The notes: generated by a model from the sequence alone, not told the origin. 64,000 nt of DNA from Crocodylus rhombifer (GCA_038503035.1 JAVSML010001076.1:158827-222826); one strand, 5' to 3'; positions 34,168 to 46,925 are shown, numbered from the stretch's first letter. Made by a program: numbers and translations.

Positions 34168-35244
34168 GCTACCCTGTCCTCAGTGGATAAAGGGCTGCAT
34201 TCAAGCCTCCTTCAGCACTTGCTGGTGGGTGGCCTGTCAGGAAGCCAGCTTAGATATTGTGCTGATTAGCAGTATCAAATACACTGAGCTAGATAGTGTT
34301 TGGTAGCGAATGTGTCAATCTTTTATATAAAAATTGCAACTGCCACAAGACGATATTCAAAAGGAGGAAAAGATAAGCTTCCATGAGCAATATGGCTATC
34401 TGAAGGAAAATTAGAAGCAATTGTAGCATTACTTATTCTAGCTATTTACTGCTGAATAATTAGACATACCCTGTAAAGTTTTGATAGACACCAAAGCACT
34501 TTGAAGATAAGGCATTTCTGTTTCAAACTGTCAAAGTGATTCTCTGTATCAAGCAAAACAACAGTTGCAGAGAAATTTAAGTTATTCACAGAATAACGTA
34601 TTGGATATTATAAACTTTGTGGGTTTTTCTCTGAGACAGGCCTTTTCTGTGGAATCCTCCTTGATCTTGCTGTAAACATTTTGCATTACAGACTTCAATC
34701 AGGTAACAAAGACATTTGCAAAAAATTTACAGTCAAACCTAATAAGTGATCATGGATGATAATGAGAACACTAGATAAAATCTTTTCCCTGTTTTTCAAG
34801 CAGAATTATTAAGACTTCACAGGCTGTACCATGGAGAACTTTAATTTTAGAGAACTGGTGAATCATTCATGAAGATAAAGAGAACAGTAGTTGATTATAT
34901 TTTAAGCGGAATTCTGACCTTTGAGTTTTGCTTCTTTATATTTTTTCACTGGAATAAGTGAATAAGCATGATTCATTTGATTCATAGTGAAAGGTCCTGT
35001 CTTGTTTCAGGTCTAGTTGACAAATGGGATTATGTAGCTTTTTAAATATCCAATATAGGGACACTTCAGTATTGCCACAAGTTTCTCTTTTATAACATTC
35101 TTTCCCTTTCCCCGTCCTTGAAGTACAAGCAACTGTAGAAAGTCAGCTGTTTGCTTTCCAAATAATATTTTGCACCAAATACATCCTGAGTTTTCTAAAT
35201 ATTTCTGACTTCTCCCATCCTATTCAATCTTCAGTCAAAATGAG
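34168..35244. other. AT-rich DNA, no gene seen
   Basis: No domain-bearing frame or repeat end recognised. Confidence 0.45.
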
Positions 35245-35508
35245 AGTTGGTATGTCTGCACAAGATGCTTAACTTGCAGTAGATGAATTCTACTGAGCAT
35301 TAGCATATCATGGGAAAAAAAACATACTAATGTGCAAATGTGCAATAGAATTAGTCTACTGCACATTAAACTTCACAAAAAGTCTGTGCACCATTGCTAC
35401 TGAGCACTATCACCAGCTACTACGCATTTATGTAGTACCTCATATTAGAGGTACTAAAGTTGATGCACAGTAGCAACAGCACATTAATGCACACATAGAC
35501 ACACCCTG
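35245..35508. mobile_element. Family A hAT-type MITE, 0.26 kb
   Basis: The left end 'TTGGTATGTCTGCACAAGAT' and the right end, whose inverse is CAGGGTGTGTCTATGTGTGC, form the terminal repeats. The interior is rich in 'TACTGxGCA' and 'GTAGCA' words and has inverted-repeat character. It is non-coding. Confidence 0.65.
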
Positions 35509-36540
35509 TTTGCTAAGCTTCTATTACATGTTCGATTTCAGAAAGTCCTATTCAGTGATTTTTCTATGGAATGATGTAGAAAGCATATTTTATATTACAG
35601 TGGAATTTTCATTTTAAAGTTAATGTATGCATGATCTGAAGTTGTGCTAGAATCAATCAAGTCATTAGTTACAACAGAATAGCTTTTTGAAACTAAAGAA
35701 TTATCTGATCTAGTGTACAACTGATATGAAGAAAAAATAAATTCCCCCTTCAGTGGAGTGGTTATTAGGGCTTTGTGATATATTAGCTTTGGTCTACACA
35801 GTTAGGCAAACTCAAAATACATGCTAGTTTGCTAAGATAGACAGTCCCTAGGACTATGCATTGGGGATTTGTGTGAACTACAAGGTACTGGCATACCATG
35901 AAAAAAAAAATGGCTTCATTACACCACTGAATTTTTAATTTCCTTAATCTCATAGAGCATCTCTTCAGCAGGGGCAGCATCAGCAGTGTGTAGATTCCTG
36001 TTGCCAGCCAGCCTTGTGCTGCAGAGAATAGCTGTGCAGGGTCCCTGACTCTACAGCATACAGATTCCTCCTTCCAGTCTGCTCCTGGCCAGCAGGGGAG
36101 ATGCGGAGATGGATAGAGGAGAGGAGAGCCAGGCAGGAAAAGAGCTGGTTCCAGGAGTGACTCTGGGGTTCCCCTTGCATCCAGAGCAGAGGGGAAAGCA
36201 GCGGAAAGTGGAGGCAGCAGGGAGACAAGGGGTGGGGAGGTAAGGGAAGAAACAGGCAAGGGGAGAAGTGGTGGGGCAGGCACCAAAGGGGCAAGGGATA
36301 GGGATCAGGTTGTCTTCCCCTGTTTCCCCACCTCCACCAGTGCTTTCCCCCACCCCTGCTTATCCCATGCACCTGTCCCCTTGCCTCTACTTTCTATCTC
36401 TAGAATCTAATTATTGGTTGGTCATATTATATTCTAGGTGCTCTTGGATTTGCACAAATATGGTAGTACATCTCTAGTCAAAGTTGCCAAGTGAATATCA
36501 GTATTAGGTGTTTATAAATGAGGGTGAGAGTACACATTAC
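35509..36540. other. No gene; GC-rich purine/pyrimidine block at 35980-36370
   Basis: The plus strand becomes G/A-rich (GGGAGG, GGGGAG steps) from about 36090 to 36300, then C-rich. The long overlapping minus-strand frames there result from this bias. Confidence 0.5.
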
Positions 36541-37581
36541 AAGTAGCTCATGTTAAAACACTTAAAATGTCACAAATTCAAGCTCATTAACAAATGCTGA
36601 GTGCCCTCTACGCACCTTAAAGTTACACCACTTGACGTGATGGTGATCTTTGAACTGTTAGGAAACTCATTTTAGCTTAAATTCTAAATGTTCCAAGTTG
36701 ATTAAATGACCAATTTGGGATCCTCTAGTATCCCAGGAGGCACCACTCCCAGATGGACTAGCTATCCTCCTGGATTCTGATGCCCTTTATGACAAGCCAG
36801 ACAAAGGAGCAACAGTTTGGGAATGAGGAAAGAGGGGAGGGCCACAGGGGAGATCGGAGGACTAGGGCAAAATGAGAGAGGAGGGAAGTGAAGCAGAGAA
36901 CTACCAAGCTGCAGGGAGGCCCAGCAAGACACAGCCCCCCAGCATGCATGTACATACACATACACACACACACACACATGCATGCACATACACACACGCA
37001 CACACATATGCATGCATAACCCATCCCCAGATTCGCCTTTGGCACAAAGGGGTGGCAGCACGGGTGGGGGCACCATCCCTGAGTGTGAGGCTGCACAGAT
37101 CTCAGGAGCATGCAGGGATCTCCCCACCACCACAAAAGTGGCAGTGCAAGAGGGAATGTGCATGCTGGCAGTGGTGATAGGGGGTATGCGCCCCCAAGCT
37201 CTTCACATTCAGAGACGTGTACCCCTCCACTGCTGCTGATGTCCCTGTGTCCCACCTTTGCTGTTTAGCAGCCAAAGGTGAGTCTGGGGATGGAGGGAGT
37301 GTGTGTATATGTGTGCTGGGGGTGGGCATGTGCTAGGTGTGCACATGCATGAAGGGAGGCCGAGGGTTGTGTGTGTTGCTGCTAGACAGCTGACAAGCAG
37401 GACAGGAATGGAGCAACTCATCATCACCAGCTCCTAGCCACACCCCTGTTAATCAACCCTCTAGCAACAGGTCAGAGTTGTGCACATTACAGAGGATTGT
37501 AACTCAAACTGTGCAACTGCTTGCAGCACGTGCTAACTTAAAGAACAACCTAACGTTCCTTAAGGTTAGCACATGCTACTT
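36541..37581. mobile_element. Possible inverted-repeat DNA transposon, 1.04 kb
   Basis: 'AAGTAGCTCATGTTAAAACA' at the left and the inverse of 'AAGTAGCATGTGCTAACCTT' at the right form imperfect terminal repeats. The interior is GC-rich and holds a CA microsatellite. No transposase is present. Confidence 0.4.
36950..37017. repeat. (CA)n microsatellite with CATGCATG interruptions
   Basis: Runs of ACACAC are interspersed with the alternating words ATGCATGCA. Alternating purine/pyrimidine throughout favours Z-DNA. Confidence 0.9.
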
Positions 37582-38384
37582 ATATCATGCAAGCACAACC
37601 TGAGTTCTTGGAACACCTTAGAATTTAGAATAAGGAATAACTAAGATCCAGTGTTCTGTGAAGACATGGTAAAAGGGAATATTAAAATATCCATCATTCA
37701 AGAGATTGCATTTTCATACATTAGAAAGATGCATTTCAACAGTATACCAATATTGGCTATGAATTGCATATCACTATTTTGTTTGGTTTTCATTAAAAGT
37801 TTGGTTTGGGCCATCATAACATTAGGACCAGAAAATTCAGATCTGTATCCACTCTTAGATTTCTCAGCACCTCAAAATTCATGGTGGTTGTTTATATCCA
37901 GATATTTTTAGCCTCTCTGGTTATTTCATTTCTGTTCTTCTTTAAAGGCTTCTCTCAAGTGTAGTTGTCTTTTTCCATTCTGTCCATTTTGCTTACATCC
38001 TTAGTGCTGCATCTGTGATAGTGTCCTACATTTGGGTTCTTACCCCCTGGCAAAACATTAATTTTCCACACATCCCACTAGCCATGTTTCCTGATGAGTC
38101 AGGCTCTCATATTACCTACCTTGTTGATTCACTCTTTTTACTCAGTAGCATTTTTAGTTTAGGCATGGTGCCCCTGCAATGGTTTTCTGAAGAAATGGGA
38201 TGAGGAAGGGCATGTTCATAGGCATAATGGAAACACTTAACTCATAGACCTTGGTTCTGAAGAAGACTCCAACACCTTAATACCACCTTTTTTTCTTTCC
38301 TTCCAATCTATAGTTAAACAGGGAGCCCCAGGCTAGCTTTTAATATTCTCTGTCTTTCCTCCTTACATCTTCACAGGGGACAGA
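37582..38384. other. No gene seen
   Basis: The 86-codon frame at 37651-37911 has no recognisable domain and is treated as chance. Confidence 0.4.
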
Positions 38385-39297
38385 TGTTTCACAGATTCAC
38401 AGGGCTGGAAGGGACAGCACAAGATCATCGGGTCCAGCCCCCCTGCTCTGGGCAGGAAAGACTGCTGGGGTCAAATAACACCAACAAGGTGTGTGCCCAG
38501 TCCCCTTTTGAAGATATCCAGGGTAGGTGCTTGAACCACCACCAATGGGAGTCTATTCCAGAGTCTGGTCACATGAATCATGAAAACAAATTTTCCTTGT
38601 ATCCTGTCTGAAATCTTCTAGGAGTTTATGAACACTGCTCCTAGTTTTCCCCTGGGGAACTTTGGTAAATATTTGTTCACCTAGCCCTTGATGCTCACCC
38701 TGACATATTTATAAGTTGTCACCAAATCTCCCTGAAGTCTTCTCTTTTCTAGGTTGAACAGTCCCATATGTGTCAGCATTTCCTCATATGGCTTGTTCTT
38801 CAGGCCTCCAATAATATGACTAGCTCTTCTCTGGAATCTCTCAAGCTTCTCCACATCCTTCTTGAAGTGCGGCACCCAGAATTGGCCTCAGTACTCCAGC
38901 TGCAACCTCACCAATGCCAAATAGAGAGGGAGAATAACTTCCTTAGTTTTGCTTGAGATTCATCAGTTGATGCATGCACGCGCATTGTTTGCTCTGCTAA
39001 CTGTATCGTCACAGTCAGTGATGGCTCATATTCATTTTATCATCAGTTATGACCCCCAGGTCCCTTTTAGATATGGTCCTAGCTAGTGTGGCACCACCAA
39101 GCCCGTACATTTGTTGCAAATTTTTCCTCCGCAGGTTGAGCACTTTACACTTCTCAGTATTGAACAGCATCTGGTTCTCATCCACCCATCTAACTAATCT
39201 GTCTAGGTCTCCCTGAATTATCAGTCTACCCTGATGTATGGCTACATTTCCTCACAGCTTAGTGTCATCGGTGAACTTCGCCAGTGTGTTTTTCAGT
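38385..39297 (-). mobile_element. CR1 LINE, old, minus strand
   Basis: The 3' end at the left reads 'TTTCACAGATTCACAGGGCT', then 'GGAAGGGACAGCACAAGATC'. The coding relic on the minus strand (for example 38875-38681 with 'MPHFKKDVEKLERFQRRASH' and 'KRRLQGDLVTTYKY') matches the CR1 ORF2 C-terminus. It reaches 5' into the region after the catalytic palm ('GTCATCGGTGAACTTCGCCA' on the plus strand, corresponding to the FADDTKL area). It is more diverged than the copies at 16.4 and 63 kb. Confidence 0.88.
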
Positions 39298-40914
39298 GGC
39301 AAAGGAAAGGTTTAAGGCACTGGAAGTATAACGCACTGGTTTAAGGCAAAGAAGTATTTTTCTTTCCCTCCACACCATCCCCATGATTCACTGTTCTTGC
39401 GTTTCTGGGGACATTGCAAGTAGCGGTCTATATATGTACTCTTTCGGCCTTGTTGCATGTTATACTGTGAGCTACATAAGGTAACTGCCTAATACTAACT
39501 TCCAGTCATCCCTTCAATTTTAACTGTACACTATGGGGTGTAGCCACACCTTAATGGATCAGGAGCTGGGTTATATGGATCAAAAGAGAATACTACCCTG
39601 GAGTGGTGTAACTCTGAGCTGCATAATGAGTGCTTTAAGCCACTTAAAAGTGTTAACACAGAGACAATGCAGGGGATAAAAGCTCCAGGAGCCACCCAAA
39701 ATTAATGTATAACAAAACCTTTTGTAAGAGTTTATGAAACACCCATATAGGAATTTTACCTGTTCAAATCCACATTTCAGAGAAAACTGTTTCATATCTA
39801 CTATTACAAGGTTTGTGGAACAAAGATTCCAAAGACAAGGGATGTAAAATTGGCTACTGAAACCAGTCTTTTAAATTCAGCTATTCTCTTTATGAGCCTG
39901 TCTTAATTACCTTCTGAAATGAACCGTATCTCTGAGAAGGAATATGCCCTGTCTTATCTGGGAAACCTCTTGGCATAAAACCTGTCCTGTCTTAGATGTG
40001 CTGCATAAGCACAGCATAAACTTCTTGGAGTTCTGTGAAATTTAATATTTTTAATCAGGAAATCATTGCATTTGAGTACTATATAAAAAAATAATTTCTT
40101 CTGTTTGCATTATTGTTAGTATTTCCCTGCCCCCACCCCATCTCCCCTTCACTTATCTTTGGAACCAAACACACACTGAATGACAATATTTTCCCAAAGA
40201 AACCCTTTCTATTCCTGTGCTAAGGCATTTTAATTGAAGGTAACATTCCTGATAATGCTTTACACTTGCATGCTGCTCTCATAGCCAGCGTCAGGAACTA
40301 ATTCTGCCATTTCCCCCATTTGTTTCAAAATACTTGTTTTCTCTCTCAAGAAATATTTGTGTCTGATTCACCACTTGATTATATGGGAAGCAAAGCCTGA
40401 ACACCTTTTATCTAACAGAGAAGTCACACTGGTATCTCATCAGGAGCCTGAAAAGTGCATCTAATTTGCATAAAACAGAGCAGACCACTTCTGCCCTAAT
40501 ATTTAATACTTAGTTACAATCCACAAAGATTAGAAAAACAAATGCACAGAGTCCCATATTGACTTTGCTAGCAATGGCATTTAAAGCAATTAGGGGTATT
40601 ACATTCTCGATCTACTGCAGCACTACACACTGATCAGAACATTCAGGTGAATGAAAGACAAATAAAGAGAGGGATTTAAGTGTCATGCTGAGGCTTTATT
40701 AACAATGGGGAAGGAGACTATCCACTTGCCCTTTCTCATACACCAGACATTCAAGGTTATGAATACATGACAGATGAAGTGCTGTGGGTTCTGAACAGGC
40801 AAGCTTAGGTACTGGACACAGTCTAAATGCCTGGACTAAGAAATCTCTACATAGCCCTACATTGTGTTATATGGATATACATCAAGTGAATTCAGTGCAG
40901 TATCCTCCATATTG
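39298..40914. other. No gene seen
   Basis: Mostly AT-rich. A direct repeat 'GTTTAAGGCA' lies twice near 39310-39350, and 'GGTGTAGCCACACC' at 39537 is a small palindrome. Confidence 0.45.
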
Positions 40915-41572
40915 GGAGTGTCTACATAAGATGTTTATTGCAGAGTAAACTAATTAGCTCCACAGTCAGCTCCACAGTCAGTAACTCATGTCTACATGTG
41001 CAGTGGTATTAGGCCACAGGAAACTAATAAACTCTGCTGAAGGGTAGTATTTGCAAATACAAATACTATCCTACTGCAGAGTTATTTACTGTGAAAAAAT
41101 GCATGTATAGACACTGACCTGGGAGTAAATTACACCCAATCAGACTAGCCAGCAGGAGGCCACACTCCTGCCTGCTGCCTAGCCACATGTCTCAACAGTT
41201 GCAGGAGCCTTTTGGTCCAGTCAACTCCTCTGCCACCTGATGCAGCCAACCACTACCCAGGCCTGATCCCTTCTGCTTCCTGCCAGCTCTGGACTGCCCA
41301 TGGGATGACCTTTGTGCCCCCTGACAGCCTGGGACTGGCAACCAGGCACCTTTGGCTAGAGCCTGGAGCTCCCCCTGGCTGCTGCAGAGGAAAAAAGCAG
41401 GGCAGGAGCAGCCCTCATCTAAATTGTTCTTCCCCAGCTGAATCTGCTGCTGTCATAGGCACATCTGTAGAAGCTGCACCTGGGAGTAGTTTAGTACAGT
41501 GCAAATTGCTTTGCAGTTCAAATTGCTTTGCAGTGTATTCAGTCACATTAATTGCACATGTAGACATGCCCA
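40915..41572. mobile_element. Family A related hAT-type element, 0.66 kb
   Basis: The left end 'GGAGTGTCTACATAAGATGT' and right end 'ATTGCACATGTAGACATGCC' are inverses with mismatches. The left arm contains a palindrome at about 41047-41075 (GGTAGTATTTG / CAAATACTATCC). The GC-rich interior from 41160 to 41450 has a 143-codon frame without any domain, so no protein is claimed. Confidence 0.65.
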
Positions 41573-44084
41573 TAGCCAATATGCAAGAGAGAGGGTATGA
41601 AGCAGAGATCTCAACCTATCTCAACACCTTCCAAAGAAAATGATTCACCACCAAATCCTAAGTCTAATATGCCTCAGGAACCAAATGTTTTACTCCTTAT
41701 TGGCATTAGACACTGTTGCCAGTTGCAATGGAGAAAGTATTTCTATATTTACTGCTAGCATTTAAATTCCTATATTTTTACTACTTTTAATTCATACCAT
41801 GCCTACACAAAACAGCAAGAAAAAAAAAGAATTTCATCCATCTGTTCAAATTAGGGTGTTGGTCAGACCCATCATACTGTGGGAATGCAGCTCAGTATAC
41901 TTTACTGTGGGTTGGGGAAAGGGTGGGAACAGTATCAATGGCAAAATAGCTCTTGGACACAAGGAAAGACTTTAAATTGACAAGGGATCACTGTGCTATT
42001 CAGTTTCCTAAAACCACCTTTACAAACTGCCTGCTAAGGGGAGTCTGAAAAGCCCTTCCCCCTTTTGCTAGAAATGACTCTCTTCCACCATGTCTGGGTT
42101 CAAGTTCTTACCTGTAATGTTGCCTCATTCCCTGCTGGTTCACTTTGTCTTCCTCTCTGCTGAGATGAGGAAATTTTCAACCAGCTTATTAAAAACAGGG
42201 TAGTTTTAGGTAGTCTTGATGATTGCCAGTGAAGCCTTCAAAGAGTCAACTTAAATTTTTGGGGCCTCACATAGCATTGAACTACAATTTGACTACTTCT
42301 GCAACAGACTGAGTATAATATGAAGCAATGATATTTTCCCAGAGAAACACTTAACTGCTCTTGTAATTGTGATCTGAGTGAGACAAGTTCATTTAAAAAT
42401 GGAATACACAAAAGCAAATAATGAACTCAGGCATGAAAAAGATTTCCTGGCTGACCTGATTACAGAGTAGTATTCTGAAGTGGTCAATCTATGCTGGAAG
42501 TACTCTCAAAGCAATAAGTGATAATTAAAGAATCTGAATAGGTAACATTCATAGAAAGAACTTGTAAACATTTAGCCTGTCACAACATTTACTTAGGCAA
42601 CTATTCAAAAAATGAAACTGGAAGAAAAAAGTTAGATTCAAGCTGGAGGCACAAAAGGATATTCTTCCCTGTTACTTGCTACTGTTACAGATTACTGAGA
42701 TGGATAGACCTTTGTACAGCAACCATGTATAGCAATTCTTATACTCTTATGTTTCCAGCTTCTAAGAGGCCATTCAGACTCTGCTTCTGCCATCACATGA
42801 TATGGAACGGTAGGTAACAATGCATGAGTTCTGCCATTAATTTCAGTGGGACTGCTTTCAAAGTCAAATCGACTAAGTATGAGCACATTTGGCAGACTTG
42901 GTCCCTAAGCTATTACCAAACAGGTATCTCAGTTTAATAATATTTGTTATTCAAGTGATGCAAAAATAGAGAGAAACTTTGGTCACCTGCAATTCCATAT
43001 TAATTTAACTTACCTAAAAAAAAATTAAGAACATCATTTTCTAGGAAGATATATAGTTTATAAAAGAAAACAAGTAAAGGATGTTTTTGTTTTCATGTGA
43101 GTGTCAAAATACTTGTTTAGTTGTCATCTTCAAGTAGAAATTGAGAAGAACAGGAAGTATGCTACTATAATGTGAATACAGAAATTCTTATTAAGATGAG
43201 ATGTCAGGGAAGTAACTCTAATATGCCTCTGCTCATAAAGAGTTTTGAAACTGAAGAACTGTTCAGTTAAAAACCTGAATTGTGTCATTCTATTGGAAGG
43301 CAATTTTTTGCTTAAGTTTAGAACACATAAATAGAAACTGAGCTGCATCAACCAGCCTTGTTTTTACAACATGTATATTTCCTCAAACACTTAGTGACAA
43401 TATAATTTATATTTACTTATATTGTGCACATTGCCCCATTAATGACATCTGTATTAAGAGAATTACTACTTGTTCAATGCAACAGTTTTTAATGAAGCCT
43501 TAATTAGAGAAGTGTCAGCTTTCCCCAGATCTGGTTACACAATGGCATTTTCAATTTCCTGTCCATTACATTCTCTCTTTTGCTTTACAGCCATGCAACA
43601 ATGTCAGTAATGACAAGAAACTCACTCATTCTCTCCAGCCTCTCAACTTACCATATTTTCTTTAAATGTAGGGTCTCTTCTTATGAAGACAGAATAAGAA
43701 CTTTAGACTCTCTCACATGTTGTGGATAAGCATGTGTGTCCAACCTTTTCTCGAGTAACTTATATATTCTCTGGTGCCACTTTTAGCAAAGAAACTGTTA
43801 CTATCACAGCCAGAAGAAGCCTTATCCACCTCACTCCATGAGGTGGGAAGGGCTGTTCTGTAAGAGATAGCACCAGGACATGATGCATATCTTTCTGTCC
43901 AGTAATTAAAGTTCAGTCAGTACTACAACACAATGATTATGTTCACTCTCTCAATTCCAGGACCTTACCTATTCTTGTTCTTGATCCTGACATTTTTTCC
44001 CCACTGTCTTGGTCTATTTTCTGAATTAAAAACGTAGAGTGTGTAACCTAATCTGTTTATGTGCTATACAGTTTTTCCACATGG
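41573..44084. other. AT-rich DNA, no gene seen
   Basis: No coding or mobile element signature was recognised. A short 'TTTCAGTGGGACT' word at 42841 resembles common sauropsid repeat words. Confidence 0.45.
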
Positions 44085-44348
44085 GTTGCCATTAGGGGTG
44101 TGTGAAGCTTTGGTCTCCACTTCAATTTGGAGGCTGAATCACCAAATCTGAATCGAATCGGAAGACCAAAAAAATCTTTGAATTGATTCGGAGCCTGTGA
44201 ATCAATTCAGAAAAGATTTGGAAAAAGATTCAGAGATTCAGAAGCAGTCTTTCAGGGGAAGAGAAACTGAGCAGAGGGAGGGGAAGCGGGGGGGAAAGGC
44301 TGACATCTGTTGCTGGCCGGTGACTGTGATCTTTCCCTGAGTCTCATT

Positions 44349-44393
44349 CCAATCACAGTGCTCTGTGGGAGGGATGTGGAAACAGCATATAAG
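44349..44393 (+). promoter_or_regulatory. CCAAT and TATA boxes before the hAT transposase
   Basis: CCAAT at 44349-44353 is followed 32 bases later by CATATAAG at 44386-44393. About 65 bases further a donor-like AAG|GTACTA occurs near 44458, and an acceptor-like 'TTTTTTCTAGCAG' ends near 44680, ahead of the coding region. Together these look like the original promoter and a 5' intron of the transposase gene. This is inference from signals only. Confidence 0.4.
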
Positions 44394-45046
44394 CCTCTGT
44401 CTCTAGGCTTTCTGTCCCTTTTGTGAGCTGTTTCTGCCTGAGCAACAGCATCTGAAAGGTACTACTGGACTGGCTTGGTTCTCTAGTCAGTCTCCTGCTA
44501 GTTTCTGTTCTTGAAAAAGATTGGATACAGCTTACTAATTACACTTGCCTAGAATCCCTCTACTTAGCCTTATCCAATCCATTTCTTTCAACTTATTCTT
44601 CCCCAAAAACCTCTTATTTGTTCTTGTTATTTTCCCCTCCACACACAATTTAAAAGTAAGCTGTGTTTTTTCTAGCAGAGTGATCCATCACTGTGCAGGA
44701 AAGCACATACATTACACACACTCACGCAGACACAGTAAACAGAGAAGAAGAGAAGAGATAGCAGTCAGACATGTACAGTAAACAGAGAAGAGGAAGAGAC
44801 ATTAGTTAGTTACACACACACACACAGAAGAGATATTACAGCTGAATACACACACATTTTCCATCATAGTAAAGATTAATATGAAGTGTTTGTAAAGGCA
44901 GGTGCCAAGTCTTCTGGCAAGAGAGGGAGAGGGGCTAGAGGGGGTAGAGGGAATGCTGCAGGTTCTCCCCCCACCCCCCGCCAAACATAGACACATCCTC
45001 TTTTCTTGTCGGTGGTGAGTCTTCTGCTGCCAGTGAGAGCAAGGAG

Positions 45047-46125
45047 ATGGGAGAAATACCTATCCCTGCACGGGCACCACCTCCCCTAACATCAGATATA
45101 GCCATCAGCAGCAGAATGACAGTCTCCTCCACCCCAATTTTATCTCCCACTGTGAGCTTCCCAGGGCCAGAGGAGGAACTGGATCTGGAAGCAGGGGACC
45201 TAAGAGCCCTAGCACAAGAATTTCTGGGGAATGAGAGGGAATCTGAGTGTGTGCTCCATGCCCCTCAAAGTTCCCCTAGACCCAGGTCTCCTTCTCCAGA
45301 AAGTACCTTGGAGGAAGTTGAGGTTGAGGTTGTGGAGGCAAATGGCTCAGCTGAGTCAGCTCCTGCTGTTGTTGTGCCTCTCCCTGCTAAGGAGAGGTAT
45401 ATGGCAGGATCCCCACCCTCAAGCCATCAGTGGGGGAGAGGGTAGTGTAGTATGGGATCATTCTGAGGGGAAGATGATCCCAAGTATGCTATCTGCCAGC
45501 ACTGCCAAAGGCAGATCAGCCAGGGCAAAGAGGTGAAACACTTCACCACCACGGCAATGCTGCTGCATCTCAGGGGACAGCACCCCCTTCCCCTTGCTCC
45601 TCCTCAGACTGGCACCAGTGGGAGCATGCCCAAAAGGAAGTTCTCCTCTTTCTCCAAGGGCTCTGTCTCCACAAAGCAGAGGCAGGGCACCCTGAAGCGT
45701 GGGGGAAAGATGCAGACAAAGGGGGGTGCATTCCAAAGGCAAGTGAGGTCACTCAGAGCACTGGGGAGATGCTTGCTGTGGATGACTAGTCCTTCTCCTT
45801 AGTTGAACAGCCAGGGTTCAAGTAGCTTATGGTGCTCATAGCCCCATCCTATCAAGTGCCCACACACACCACCTTTAGGAGGAGGATGGTACCTTCCCAG
45901 CATGAGGTATGCAGGGAGTACTTGAGGCAGAAGCTGTGCAAGGCAAGTCCACAGGTGGCCTTGCACTTCACCTCAGACATCAGAAGCAGCCAGGGTGGAG
46001 GTCATGCCTACCTCTCCCTCACAGGGCACTGGTGTGATCAGTCAGGACATTGGTGAACTCTTCTTCAAGCAAAGGTGATAGATGAGTCCCACGTGGCAAG
46101 GGAGATCATGGCAGGGCAGTTGCTA
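45047..46125 (+). pseudogene. hAT transposase relic (BED finger type)
   Basis: The frame 45047-45445 gives an acidic, proline/serine-rich N-terminal arm. After a frameshift near 45450-45470 comes a BED-type zinc finger: W-D-H before the shift, then C-x2-C (ICQHC, Cys codons 45494 and 45503) and H-x4-H (LHLRGQH, 45566-45583). The frame 45829-46056 continues with 'PSYQVPTHTTFRRRMVP' and 'VALHFTSDIRSSQ', in which the Asp of SDI corresponds to the first catalytic acid of the hAT RNase H-like domain, then 'HAYLSLTGHW'. A last piece, 'AKVIDESHVAREI', ends near 46125. The insertion domain, the other acidic residues and the C-terminal dimerisation region are absent. Host ZBED proteins are related, but the frameshifts, stops and transposon ends make this a transposon relic. 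Confidence 0.85.
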
Positions 46126-46129
46126 ATGA

Positions 46130-46530
46130 GGGCAGCCATTTAATGAACTGCTGTCAGAGCTGGAGGCAGCAGTTTAGTTTCTCATCAGCCAGCAAGGGAA
46201 AAACATTTCCCTGCTGAGCTCCCATACCAGGAAGAACTTGGAGGAATAAGGGCTGGGGGCATATGGGGAGGAGACCCCACATCATCCTAGGCATGACTGA
46301 AAGCTGCACCCTGCTGGGGTAGGAGGCCTGATGGGACTGCTGGTGGTGCAGCAGCCCCAGGAAATGCTAGGACCCTGAACCTCTCTTGTAAAAGGCAGGG
46401 AAGAGCAGGAGGCACCTGATAACCTTCAGCCACCGCACAGTCCTGGCTGGGGAAACCCCAGACCTGTAAGATCTTTGAGAGGTGTGAGGCTTACTAATGC
46501 AGTGGAGTTCTGAGGGTGAGAACAGGGGCT
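46130..46530 (+). repeat. LTR-like segment embedded in the hAT element
   Basis: The stretch resembles 61360-61730 of the solo-LTR-like unit: 'GGCAGCCATTTxA' against 'GGTGGCCATTTTA', 'GGCATGACTGAAAGCTGCAC' against 'GGCATGACCTGAAACTACAC', 'CCTGCTxGxxxxGGxxGCCTGxTGGG', 'AGAAATGCCAGG' against 'GGAAATGCTAGG', and near the end 'GAGGCTTACTAATGCAGTGG' against 'CAGGCATGTTAATAAAGTGG'. It occupies the place where the rest of the transposase should be. Confidence 0.55.
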
Positions 46531-46925
46531 ACCATCCCTGCAGTTTTCATTCCACTGTGCCTTAACATACACACGAATTCACACATCACGAGTTTTCCTT
46601 GTCAGCAACTTGAGGTGTAGTTTCCCAGAAACCCCTGCATCTATCTCTTTGAACCTTGGCAGACTTCATGCCCTAAGAAGGGGCTACCATTCCTGATGTT
46701 TTCATCCAAATCTGCCAAAAAATTATAAAGTTATAAGTATTTCAGTGATTCCCCATTTTAGTATATGGCTGAATCACCAAATCTCTCTGAATCAGCACTG
46801 AATCTCCGAAGTCAATTTGGCCAAATTGATTCGGGACAGTGATCTGAATCTCTAAATGGAATCACTGTCCTCCAAATCTGGATCCAAATTGAATACTTCC
46901 CTATTTGCACAGGCCTAGCTGCCAT

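Larger units (their letters stand above)
44093..46917 (+). mobile_element. hAT transposon relic with duplicated target site
   Basis: The flanks GTTGCCAT (44085-44092) and GCTGCCAT (46918-46925) form an 8-base duplication with one mismatch, the size expected for hAT. The ends TAGGGGTGTGTGAA and the inverse TAGGCCTGTGCAAA agree at 10 of 14 bases. The subterminal regions are rich in 'GAATC' and 'CCAAATC' words on both sides. A promoter-like region, a BED finger and transposase remains lie inside in the expected order. The rest of the transposase is missing. Confidence 0.88.

Noticed and set aside
35783..36372. Leucine/proline-rich minus-strand frames of up to 167 codons, signal-peptide-like in places
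   Set aside because: They reflect a purine-rich plus strand (GGGGAG steps). There are three overlapping frames and no family resemblance.
41212..41643. 143-codon frame inside the 40.9 kb element
   Set aside because: It crosses from the GC-rich interior into the terminal repeat of the transposon and has no domain.
45047..46056. A domesticated ZBED-type host gene
   Set aside because: Transposon ends with an 8-base duplication enclose it, several frameshifts break it and the catalytic domain is mostly gone, so it is a hAT relic.
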